Positions 55,001 through 64,000 of a DNA stretch of 64,000 bases are shown piece after piece (position 1 is the first letter of the stretch; each line of letters begins with the position of its first letter). The DNA comes from Zizania palustris (taxonomy: Eukaryota > Streptophyta > Magnoliopsida > Poales > Poaceae). The notes under the pieces are model-generated. The model saw only the letters and a program-made list of their open reading frames with translations, was not told the origin of the DNA and ran no database searches. Where the stretch lies: the NCBI GenBank assembly GCA_019279435.1, contig JAAALK010000289.1, positions 32,245,067 through 32,309,066 on the forward strand. Reading direction: 5' to 3'. A program made the position numbers and the translations under genes.

Positions 55001-56819
55001 ATGGATTCCGCCGCCGCACTCGCCGCGCTGCTGCCGTCCTGGAGCGCGGTGTGTTCCCCTTCCCCTCGTGGCTTTCCCGTCCTCCGCACCCGCATCCATC
55101 GGCGGCCCGTGGATTGGAAACTTCTTACCATCTCTACTCCATTCTCTGCAGGCGGTTGTGCTCCTCTCCTACTTGGGCTACCTCGCCGCCGCCGGCGCCA
55201 TCCTCCCCGGAAAGCTCGTCGCGGGCGCCCTACTCCCGGACTCGTCCCGCCTTCACTACCGCTGCAACGGTACTGCTGCTGTTACACCATACTGCCGATT
55301 TCTGATTTCAAACAGTACCTACGCTGTTCGCTGCCTTGTGCCTTCGCCGCCTCACCTCCTGACGCGCGCCACCCGCAGGTTTGCTCTCGCTCATCCTGCT
55401 TCTGGGGCTCTGTGCTCTCGGTGTCTACACGGGATGGATGTCTCCTACGGTGAGCTTGTTCACTCTCTGCTTCTCCCTAGAGAGCCTTGACTTGTTCACT
55501 TGGCGTGGTGGTATATATAGGTGGCATCACTGAACTGACCAGCTTTATAAGTCACCGCTTCTTTCATATGTTGATGTTAATGAAGAAATTTCTCTCTTGA
55601 TAAACACAATAATTAGCATAAACGATGCAATGCCCTCCAACCAAATGATACATAGTACAGACTCTTAATTAGGAGCAATCCACAAAATCTTTTTATGTTT
55701 GAATTGAGTGGGAGTTTCACCACATGTCAGTGGGAGTTTCATACAAGATTGGTACTTCTACAAACTCTACATGTTCTTGTATAAAAAATACATTATGTGT
55801 AGCATCCCTTTTACCCTTGAGATATTTCATCGTTTCTTGTCATTACAAAGATTAACCAGTTATAAACATTCATATCTCATTTTCAACTTCAAAAGTACAG
55901 GAATATAGCTTCTGTATTTGATTTCATGTATCACACATTTTTAATACTGATAATTATTGTGTATTTACATTAGTCACTTTGTCTCATAGGTGGTTGGGAG
56001 TGCAGCTCAATCCTCATTTTATGGGAGTTGACCTCAAGTATGTCATCAATGTCTTTCTTGTTTGCTTGCTTGACTTTTGACATGATTTACAAATATTTTT
56101 AAATAGTAGCATAATTGTTGTGAGAATTGCGTTATTTGTTTAATCCTCCTATTTTTATACCTTGTCAAGTTGATTAGTTCTGTCACGCTGTCATCAAATT
56201 ATTTGATACATATATTATGCACAATGCCAAGTTGGTTTGAGTGGAATGCTTGTTTATTATGCAATTGACTGGTTCAAAAAGATTAAGTAGGGTTTAGTGT
56301 GCATAAGCTCTCCAAGAAGTAGGGACACAGGGTCTGCTGAAAGTTGAGTTTACCTGTCATTGCTATTTGTTTTGATGTACTTAGTTTAAGACCTGGAATC
56401 ACAGAGACATGCTGACTTCTATTTTCTGGGTGGACACATGCACCATAAATATTGCACATGGAGGTAGATATGCTACATATATATATATTTTTTTAAAAAT
56501 GTTTCTTCGACATCTACTCAAGTCATGTAACTAATTTGTAGTGACTTCATGCTAATACTGATCAGTGTTTTGTATAAACTAGATATGCATATCCAGCTAT
56601 TTTCTCCTTGTTAAGTTTTTCTTATTATTTGTCTTTCTAACTATAGAATATAGATAAATAATCGGAGGAAACTATAATGCCTATGAATGTTTTTCCCTTC
56701 ATCATATTTGCAGGTTCTTTTTTGTGAGGGCTGGGATGATGGCATGGTTATTTATCAACCTCTCTTTGTTTGCAAAGAGCTATCTGGCCGGTTCACTGGT
56801 TGAAAGGCTCTCTGAATGG
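55001..56819 (+). pseudogene. FK: Captured delta14-sterol reductase gene fragment (FACKEL/ERG24 family)
   Basis: Exons with GT-AG joins: 55001-55048, 55152-55269, 55379-55449, about 55711-55751, 55990-56037, 56714-56819. They encode a membrane segment, then AILPGKLVAGALLPDSS and LHYRCNG, LLSLILLLGLCALGVYTGW, PHVSGSFIQDW, LGVQLNPHFMGVDLK and FFFVRAGMMAWLFINLSLF. I recognise these as the N-terminal half of plant C-14 sterol reductase, an ER membrane enzyme of sterol and brassinosteroid synthesis. An exon between the third and fourth is missing or degraded, and the catalytic C-terminal half is absent; the frame stops at 56820. Introns are kept, so DNA, not mRNA, was captured. It sits wholly inside CACTA G. 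Confidence 0.8.
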
Positions 56820-57029
56820 TAGTGTAAACTGAAAGAGGGGTATTTGAAGCTGAGTTGTGGTGTTTTGATTGAAAGTAATTGAGTACTGATTTGAATCCAA
56901 AAGTTGAAAGAATTCAAATCTGTTTTGTGATGATTGCAAATCTGATTTAGTTTGGATAATGAGTGTAGTGTGAAGTTTTAGAATCTGATTTGTTCTTAAT
57001 TGTTTGCAAATTTTCTTTTTTTTGGATTT

Positions 57030-57390
57030 TTTAGTTAACTTCCGTCGGCCAACATTAGCCGACGGAAGTTATTGGCCCGTCGACATAAAAAAGAAAAAAA
57101 GAAAAAAAAATAATAATTTTCGTCGGCTAGGATTTGGCCGACGGAAGTTACTGATTTCCTGGTAACTTCCGTCGGCTAGGTTTGGCCGACGGAAGTTAGC
57201 TAACTTCCGTCGGCGACCGACGGAAGTTAGCTAACTTCCGTCGGCGACCGACGGAAGTTAGCTAACTTCCGTCTCCACGCTTCCGTCGGCCAAAAGCCGA
57301 CGGAAGTTAGCCTTTTGCCGACGGAAGTTAGCTTCTTCCGTCGGGAAAAGGCTAACTTCCGTCGGCTTTGGCCGACGGAAGTTGCCTGTT
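57030..57390. repeat. CACTA G right subterminal repeats
   Basis: Dense AACTTCCGTCGGC and complement units, including head-to-head pairs GTTAGCTAAC. They end in GTTGCCTGTTTTGTTGTAGTG at the terminus. Confidence 0.85.
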
Positions 57391-57449
57391 TTGTTGTAGT
57401 GTCTAATGTGTTCTCCATCTGATGGCACATCCTCATGCATCCGTGAATG

Positions 57450-58364
57450 AGCTGATTGGTGGAGGATTAGGAAATTTTACAATTAATTTTTGAATTATAT
57501 AAATCATGGCATCCGCATTAACTAGCATGAATAGATCTATCATACTAGTGAAAAGCAATAGGGAAATCATGATTTCACAAAGCATGATTATAAACCATAC
57601 AAAATTATAACACACATATTGTACGGTTGTCGAGGAAGAATCCACGGAAGGGGCAGAGACACTTCTGTTCATGTCAGATCGTAGCACTTGACAACGATCG
57701 TTAGTAGACGTAGGCAGAAGACGTGCCATGATGATGAACTTAAGAAGTCACACAGAGCGCTTCTCAAAAAGCTTATTTGCCCTCTCCTAGTGCCGGATCT
57801 CGAGGACAATATATTACAAAGATCTTCTCTCTTGTTCCACGTGCACGCTGGCGGACGAAATGAAGTAGACTATGGCAGCAACATAGCAGAGAGAAGAGAC
57901 ACTAACACTAATAACCCTAGCATGGTTTTGTTGTATTTCTTGTTGAATATCTCATCATCAGCCTAATCTACGAGTATTTTTATGGGAGCAATCAGATCTC
58001 GTATCACGATCACGTTCTCAATCAAGTCGGTTTCTATATAATCATATCCCATAAAATTAGCCATGTTCCCAAAGAATCAGAACAAAAAAGTAAATACCAC
58101 ATCTCCACAGGAGAGGACTCGACTTTCGGGAACAAGTGGTCGGGATCAGCAGGCCGACCCTGACCCCCCAAGTCCTGACTTGGATCTAGCACTCGGAAGT
58201 GCTGATCCCTGACCATTGAGTCCCTATCTCAAGTCCAGCACTCGGTAGTACCAACTCTGACACCCGACTAGTGGCCATGTGGTATTCCTTTACAAGGCTC
58301 TGGCCTTTGAGATTTATTTAGAATTTATGAAATATTCATATGAGTTTATCCCAAAATTTCAGCA
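57450..58364 (-). repeat. 3' LTR of truncated Copia J
   Basis: The right end on the plus strand is AAAATTTCAGCA (58364), followed by a minus-strand polypurine tract AGTGGGGGAT (about 58365-58375). In sense orientation the LTR therefore starts TGCTGAAATTTT. The left end is uncertain: a TGATTGGTGG start near 57450 is one candidate. Confidence 0.55.
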
Positions 58365-58891
58365 ATCCCCCACTAGATCTCAGATGCCCATTTGAAGATT
58401 TGTCTGAATCTAACTGCTGTTTTATATACTAGCATTTCAGCGAGGACTGTTAAGTTAAACTACCGCCTTGAAATTTAAGCTACACTCATTCACAAATTGA
58501 ATAATGGACTATGCCTTGAATTGCAAGTTTTCTGTGAGCAAGTTTCACTCAAAGCCTTAACAAGTACTTGGCTACTAGTAGCCTACCCCACGGGTGGAGC
58601 ATATGTGTCATACTCCCTGGTCTCATAATGAGCATAGTAGAGATCACCCAAGTCTCATGGACTGCGACGTTAAACAGTCAGGCTAATATAGGTGTATTCT
58701 TTCAAGAATGCTCTAGAGGATAGCATCTTCGCTAATTAAAGCCAATAGAATACATTAACGCATAAAACCAGTCTACCTTACATATTTTGAGAGTATTACA
58801 TCTTCACTTAGAGACGGTTCGGAATTAATAATCACTCTCCTGAGTTAACCAATAGCTTGTTTTTCCAGTTCCTAATTCACAGGATCTCCAA
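58365..58891 (-). other. Copia J 3' non-coding region
   Basis: Between the PPT and the end of the RNase H frame. No gene. Confidence 0.5.
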
Positions 58892-60823
58892 TCACATAGG
58901 TTGTGTTACCACTATGATAACTAATATGGGTATCACACCCATCTCACTCGATGCATTTTCTATCACATTCTGTGATAGACCTTTTGTAAAGGGATCTACC
59001 AGATTTTTCTGTATTTGAATATAAGTCACACTTATTACTCCAGAGTTTCTCAACTTCCTGAAAGACTTCAATTGTCTTTTAACATGTCTTGATGACTTCA
59101 CTTTCTCCTTAGCACTATTCACTTTGACTACCACACTTTGATTGTCACAACTCATAAGGATAGCTGGTATTGATTTTTAAACCACAGACAAGTCCATCAA
59201 TAGCTTACATAGTCATTCTGCCTCTATAGTAGCTGTATCTAAAGTAGTAAGTTCTGCTACCATGGTTGACCACGTCAAAATGATCTGTTTGCAAGACCTC
59301 CATGATATTACACCACCTCCAAGGGTAAAAACATATCCAGTCATGGCATTAATCTCATCAACATCTGATAGCTAGTTTGAATCACTATATCCCTCAAGCA
59401 CAGCGGGGTGCATAAAATAGTGAATTCCATAACTCATAGTACCTCCCAAGTAGCACATAACCCTTTCAAGTGCATGATAGTGATCACAACCCGGGTTGGA
59501 CATGAACCTGCTCAATTTTCTCACAAGAAATGATATGTCAGGTCTCATTTCTCTAGCTAAGTACATGAGTGAACCAATTATCTAAGAGTATCTCAGTTGA
59601 TCTTTGGAAATTTTCTTGTTCCTTCGAAGTGTCACACTAGGATCATAAGGTGTTGGAGAAGGCTTGTTATCTTTATAGACTAAATGGCTCAAGACCTTCT
59701 CAACATAATGAGATTGCAAAAGTGTAATCTCATTCTCATCCTTAATCAGTTTTATGTTAAGAATAACATCAGCTTCTCCCAGATCTTTCATATCAAAACT
59801 CTTTGATACAAAATACATGACCTCATTGATCACATCAATGTTTGTGCCAAAGATTAGTATGTCATCAACATACAAGCATAGTATAACTCCTTCACCCCAC
59901 TATGTCGTTAGTATACACATCTATCAACCTCGTTTATGACAAATCCCATAAAAGTTAGAGTTCTGTCGAACTTCTCATGCCATTACTTAGATACTTGTTT
60001 CAGGCCATACAAAGACTTTAGTAATTTACACACCTTGCTCTCTTGACCTTTCACTATTGGATAGAATCAAGTCCATTTCATTATGGACAACTTCTTTCCA
60101 ATCATCTGCATCTGGAGATGTAAATGCATCAGCAATGGTTATAAGAGTGTAATCCACAAGGTACACGTTGAAATTATCACCAAAGGATTTTGAAACCCTT
60201 TGTCTCTCACTTCTTCAAGGACTTCACCATCATCCTCCTCAAGGATTTTTTCAAACTAATCATGTTGTTCAAAACACTCAAAATTGACAGGTGTATCGGG
60301 TTCAGGGATTATCTCAGTAGAAAATCTAGCAATGTTATGCATATCTTTCAAAGGAAGCACATTCTCAAAAAATGTTGCATCATGAGATTCTAAAATTGTA
60401 TCAACGTGCATATCGGGCACCTTAGATTTAACTAATAAAAATCTATACACCATGCTCCTTCGAGCATAGCCTAGAAAGACACAATCCACTATCTAAGGTC
60501 CCAATTTGCGTTTCTTCATAATTGGAATATTGACTTTCGACAAACACCCCCATGTACGCAAGTAAGAAAGTGATGGTTTTCTCCCAGTCCATATCTCATA
60601 TGGAGTTTGTTCTTTATTGTTGTTGTGAACTCTATTCAGGACATGACTAGCAGTCAACAAAGCCTCCCCTACCATGCATTTTATAAACTGGCAGTATCTA
60701 ACATGGCATTAACCAAGTCAGTTAGGGTGTGGTTTTTCCTCTCAGCAATCCCATTCGACTCAGGCGAATAGGAAGACATTCTCTCATGAATAATACCGTG
60801 TTACTCACAGAATTCAGAAAGCG
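58892..60823 (-). pseudogene. Copia J integrase core, RT and RNase H (truncated)
   Basis: Minus-strand pol, read from 60823: integrase core end with SYSPESNGIAERKN (catalytic Glu, about 60750), GEALLTASHVLNRV and PYEIWTGRKPSLSYLRTWGC; hinge (60489-60256); RT with YVDDILIFGTNI (YVDD codons 59872-59861) and KDLGEADVI; then REMRPDISFLVRKLSRFM, and RNase H with MSCDNQS, SRHVKRQ and VDPFTKGLS. Stops and shifts separate the pieces. It is cut at about 60823, where unrelated sequence starts; gag, protease and 5' LTR are missing. Confidence 0.8.
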
Positions 60824-61330
60824 TGAAGGGGAAAGTGAGGCACTCGGTGACTACTTATAAAATGCAAGGCGACCCCTCGGCAACCGGGTCACTCCGATCC
60901 TAGTGGATTTGGTGGGATCACTTCCAACATTCGGAAAAATGTAATCATGAGTATGGTTCTCGCAACGCCAGAATGTTTGTAGGCCCGAGATCGGGGGAAG
61001 CAAAACCTTCGGCCTATAGGTGCCAATGCACAACTTTGTTGTATGAAGCCCTGTCCAACACCGCCACAAAGAAAAGTAGAAGCATAAGTCCAGGCAACAT
61101 CCGTCACAGTCATTTATGGCCGAATAAAAAGATGAGAAGAAGAGGAAGGAAAAGCCGATGCCCGACGCATTATATATGAAGTATTGGAAGATGAAGGGTT
61201 TCGACTGCTAGTGAAAAATTTGAAAAGACGTTGTGAAGGTGTTTGAGAAGACGTGGCGGTAGAGGGTGATGATGACCGATAATTTTGAATCATCGGTTAC
61301 CCCTTTGATGCTCCAAAAATAGGAGGCATG
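60824..61330 (+). other. Unassigned sequence and probable Gypsy K 3' end
   Basis: 60850-61180 has overlapping minus-strand frames of 72-74 codons with no recognised motif. The last 70 bases (GATGACCGATAATTTTGAAT and a purine-rich AAAAATAGGAGGCATG) look like the internal 3' end of a Gypsy element, directly before an LTR start at 61331. Confidence 0.35.
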
Positions 61331-62329
61331 TGTTGACAGCAAGATTTGGTAAAGCCCAGGCCCACTAAAAACGCCGCATGGTCAACAAAAGTCAAAGATG
61401 GTCAATGAAGCCCATCCATGTTGTTATAATATGACTGAACATGAAGGAGCCGATGAACGAGAGAGAAGATGAGGATGATCTAGAATTGGTTACAATGTAG
61501 ATTACTTGGACGACAAGTCTCTAGACTATAAATATGAATCTAATTAGTTAGGAAAAAGAATAATTACAAACAACTACTCCTTGACGCATGGCCACCATTG
61601 GCTTCCCAAGGTTAATCCCGGTGGGATTCGGCACTCGGAGCTGATCTGCATCATTCCGATCTCTAGAGAAAAGGTGAGTCCCGCTACCCCGACGATCATA
61701 TTGGCTTGGTTAGTGTTCTTTAAGGCTGCATCGTATCGATATCTTGAAGGCATCATCTTAGTCAATGTGGTCGTCGGTTTATCTCGGTGTATTGGATACG
61801 TCTAAGGCTGCATTAGATTGATCTCTTAGATTGATGTGATTTAGATATCATAGTCTGAGGCTTCATCGGTTAGGTCCGACATCTCTTTCTATTGTATATG
61901 CTTCATGTTGTATACCGTTCATCTAAATAAAGCATGCCTGATACTTCAAAGTATTATTAAGTTCATCGTGACTATCTACTGTCTTGGTTAGGTCCAATCT
62001 TGTTATTCTGAATATTTTGATGGTACTGGTATGTTATCTAGCATGTTTTATTTATTTCTATCAGAGTACAAGTCGATAGGTTATCTTAAAATTCCATGTT
62101 CTATTTTATGCACACTCGGGAAATACCCATCGGCCCTTGTCCGCGATCGTCTTGTATTATCGGCCGATGATGTATTCAACTCGACTGCCCTATAGTAGTT
62201 ATCGGTCCTATAGCCGATCGGTGTATCAGTTTGTGATTATTTTATCCTCACTACAGTCATCGGCTTGGCAACCGATGGGCTTGCTACTAATACTACTTTT
62301 TCTTGGACTCCTTATCAGTTGCAGGGTCA
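61331..62329 (+). repeat. Gypsy K LTR
   Basis: It starts TGTTGACAGCAAG and probably ends GCAGGGTCA (about 999 bp). TATAAATATG near 61530 is a TATA box. It is followed after a few bases by ATTGGCACGCC (62335), PBS-like, and then GACCTCCACTGGAGC. Copy number and partner LTR are unknown, since no second copy is in the window. Confidence 0.5.
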
Positions 62330-62695
62330 AACTAATTGGCACGCCTTGAACTCTTTTTCTTTTGAGATTATAGGACCTCCACTGGAGCTAAGAAGATCTC
62401 CCAGGCCACGCGTGTGACCAAAAAACTCAGCAACACAAATACATCAAACGAATTAAGGAAGTCGTGGAATGAAGCGCATGAAATAAAGATTAATTGTTGT
62501 AGCAATTTTATTTCCTGACCAACGTTGGTGATAAATTACTAAGACTAAGTTTAATTAGTTCACAAAGACTTTTGTGGTACATTTCCTGCAATGTCTGTGG
62601 ATGGTTATTTTTGTTCATAACATTTACAAATGATCATTCACACTATATTTATCCAATTAAAGAGCGATGATGAGCTCTGGATAATTTTAACATGT
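62330..62695 (+). other. Leader-like region between LTRs K and L
   Basis: Begins with the PBS-like ATTGGCACGCC, then AT-rich DNA without a frame, ending at a new LTR-like start. Confidence 0.35.
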
Positions 62696-63870
62696 TGTTG
62701 ATAGCAAAAAATGACATTAATGGTTAAGATTGTCAAAATACCAATTTTGGCAATATCGGCCGAAAATGCACGTGTCCTTGGTTGGGCCAAAGCCCTACAG
62801 GGCCGAAGGTCCAATAGGCTACGGGCTTTGGAAGCTTCCAGCCAGCCCACCGCCTTCGGCCCGGAGGCCTTTGGAGGCCCACTCTGCCGAAGCTTCGGCC
62901 CGAGGAGCAGACATCGGCGGGCCTGGCCGAAGGCCCACTTCGGGTAGAGTTAGAGATTGAGTCCGATTTTTGACTGAGTCTTTCACGCGTGATCAAACCG
63001 AATTCCACCAGATTAGGCTTAGAGATTAGAAGTCTAGCCCCTATAAATATAGGGGTGAGGCCGGTTCAGAATTCCCCCCAACAAAAATCAACCACAAAGC
63101 CCTAGCTTTGAACCGTACTTTATTTTATCTTAATTTTTTTATTCTTTGTGGGTTTGCCTGGAAGCCCTCCGAAGGCCATTTCGGAACTGTGGTAATCCTT
63201 GTTACTTCTCGCCTTGTTACTTCGCCTGTGAAGTATCCGTTAATCTACGTAATAGATTGCTACCGCCTTGTTGATTCGCTTGTGAAGTATCCGCTAATCC
63301 GCGTAATAGATTTCTACCTTCGCTCTTAGTGCAGGACTTAGCAGAATTCGGTCCTCAGGCCGAATTGGTACTTCGAATCCCCTCTGTTGAAGGTTTTCCA
63401 CGTTCAGAGCCACTCCGCCCGAGGTGTCCGGAGCTGGGAGAACAGTTTCGGGGGTTGCCAGAACACACTTCGGCGAGGTTGTTGCTTTGAACGCACGCCA
63501 ACACACTTCGCCAATAGACTTCGCCACGACAGGCTTCGCCACGCTTGTACTCCACTCCGGACGAAGTAGCGCTCGCACATTGCACCTAAGTCATTTCTCT
63601 GTGTCTTACTGTATCGGAGACTTTACGCCGAACCCCGCTGTTCGGAGGTGATTGTCGCGTCCAGATCGGTTCGGAGTTTATCTCTGGCCAGATCAGTCTG
63701 AACACTGAAGACACCTTTTAGTGGGACACTTCACACTAGGCGCCAAAGGTACACTTCGGCGGCACCCTCCGCACCCTACTTTGAACTAGTCAGGCTCCGT
63801 TCAGTTTTTGACTTGTTTTGTTTAATAAATTTATTTCGGCTAATTGGATTATTTCTGTGTGATCTGATTA
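62696..63870 (+). repeat. Gypsy L LTR-like sequence
   Basis: It starts TGTTGATAGCAAAAAATG. It has a promoter-like CCTATAAATATAGGGG at about 63040 and a GC-rich, TTCGGCC/GGCCGAA-rich block (62750-62940). TGGCGACTCCAC at 63874 looks like a Gypsy PBS. The end before the PBS does not show a clear CA, so the boundary is approximate. The internal region would continue beyond the window. Confidence 0.45.
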
Positions 63871-64000
63871 CCTGGCGACTCCACCCCCCTTACCACGGCT
63901 AAGGGTAGCCAGAACGTGACGTCGGTGTTGTGTTACGCTTAGGCTTGTCCCTAAGTATCCACACGCTTTTGGATCATCGAACTGACCCAAGTGCGGGGGC
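63871..64000 (+). other. Start of Gypsy L internal region
   Basis: PBS-like TGGCGACTCCAC followed by non-coding leader to the window end. Confidence 0.35.

Larger units (their letters stand above)
54293..57401 (+). mobile_element. Non-autonomous CACTA element G carrying a captured gene
   Basis: 3109 bp with ends CACTACAAGAAAACAG and, as complement of the right end, CACTACAACAAAACAG. It is flanked by perfect TCT duplications (54290-54292 and 57402-57404). Subterminal arrays of AACTTCCGTCGGC and its complement GCCGACGGAAGTT fill 54315-54560 and 57030-57385. No transposase is encoded; the interior holds exons of a sterol reductase gene. Confidence 0.9.

Noticed and set aside
54540..55490. 316-codon Pro-rich frame and its Gly/Arg-rich antisense frames
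   Set aside because: Low-complexity CCGCCT repeats keep all frames open; the real coding content is the spliced sterol reductase fragment starting at 55001.
60851..61113. Overlapping minus-strand 72-74-codon frames
   Set aside because: Two overlapping frames of similar length with no motif or splice context; no support for a gene.

Overview
The window is plant nuclear DNA, very probably from a grass. The evidence is dense nested LTR retrotransposons with tRNA-primed PBSs (TGGTATCAGAGC), CACTA transposons, Tourist-like MITEs, GT-AG introns and CCGCCT-rich 5' exon sequence. Two runs of exactly 1000 N (29140-30139, 41699-42698) are assembly gaps of unknown true size. I see no rRNA or tRNA genes and nothing bacterial. 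No family was checked against a database; names rest on motifs and on comparisons made inside the window.

Layout. 1-4478: a decayed plus-strand Copia (I) cut by a 2.2-kb solo LTR (840-3065, TSD GAAGA). 4479-12150: gene-poor AT-rich DNA with tandem duplications, MITEs and a possible small Helitron. 12153-12278 and 52501-52578: exon-like pieces of one minus-strand host gene, now about 40 kb apart. Between them lies a nest. Copia A (12446-52500, minus) received Copia B of the same family inside its RNase H region (14647-37586). B received a SIRE/Maximus-like Copia C (17991 into the first gap) and a CACTA element D (first gap to 36438). A was hit again in gag by a young Ty3/Gypsy Tat-lineage element E (40828-49639, TSD CCTAC), and in its 5' LTR by a solo LTR F of E's family (51571-52065, TSD ATATC). 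LTR divergence judged by eye (B about 10%, C several percent, E about 1%) agrees with the nesting order.

52579-54292 is probable 5' flank of the host gene. 54293-57401 is a complete CACTA element G (TSD TCT) carrying exons of a delta14-sterol reductase gene (FACKEL/ERG24 family). 57450-60823 is a truncated minus-strand Copia J. 60830 to the end holds Gypsy LTR-type sequence (K, L).

The most informative items are three. Element E carries a phase-consistent multi-exon antisense gene (48590 to 45404 or 44843, minus) behind its own TATA box. CACTA G has captured a sterol reductase gene. CACTA D encodes a six-exon protein ending in a Ulp1-type cysteine protease domain.
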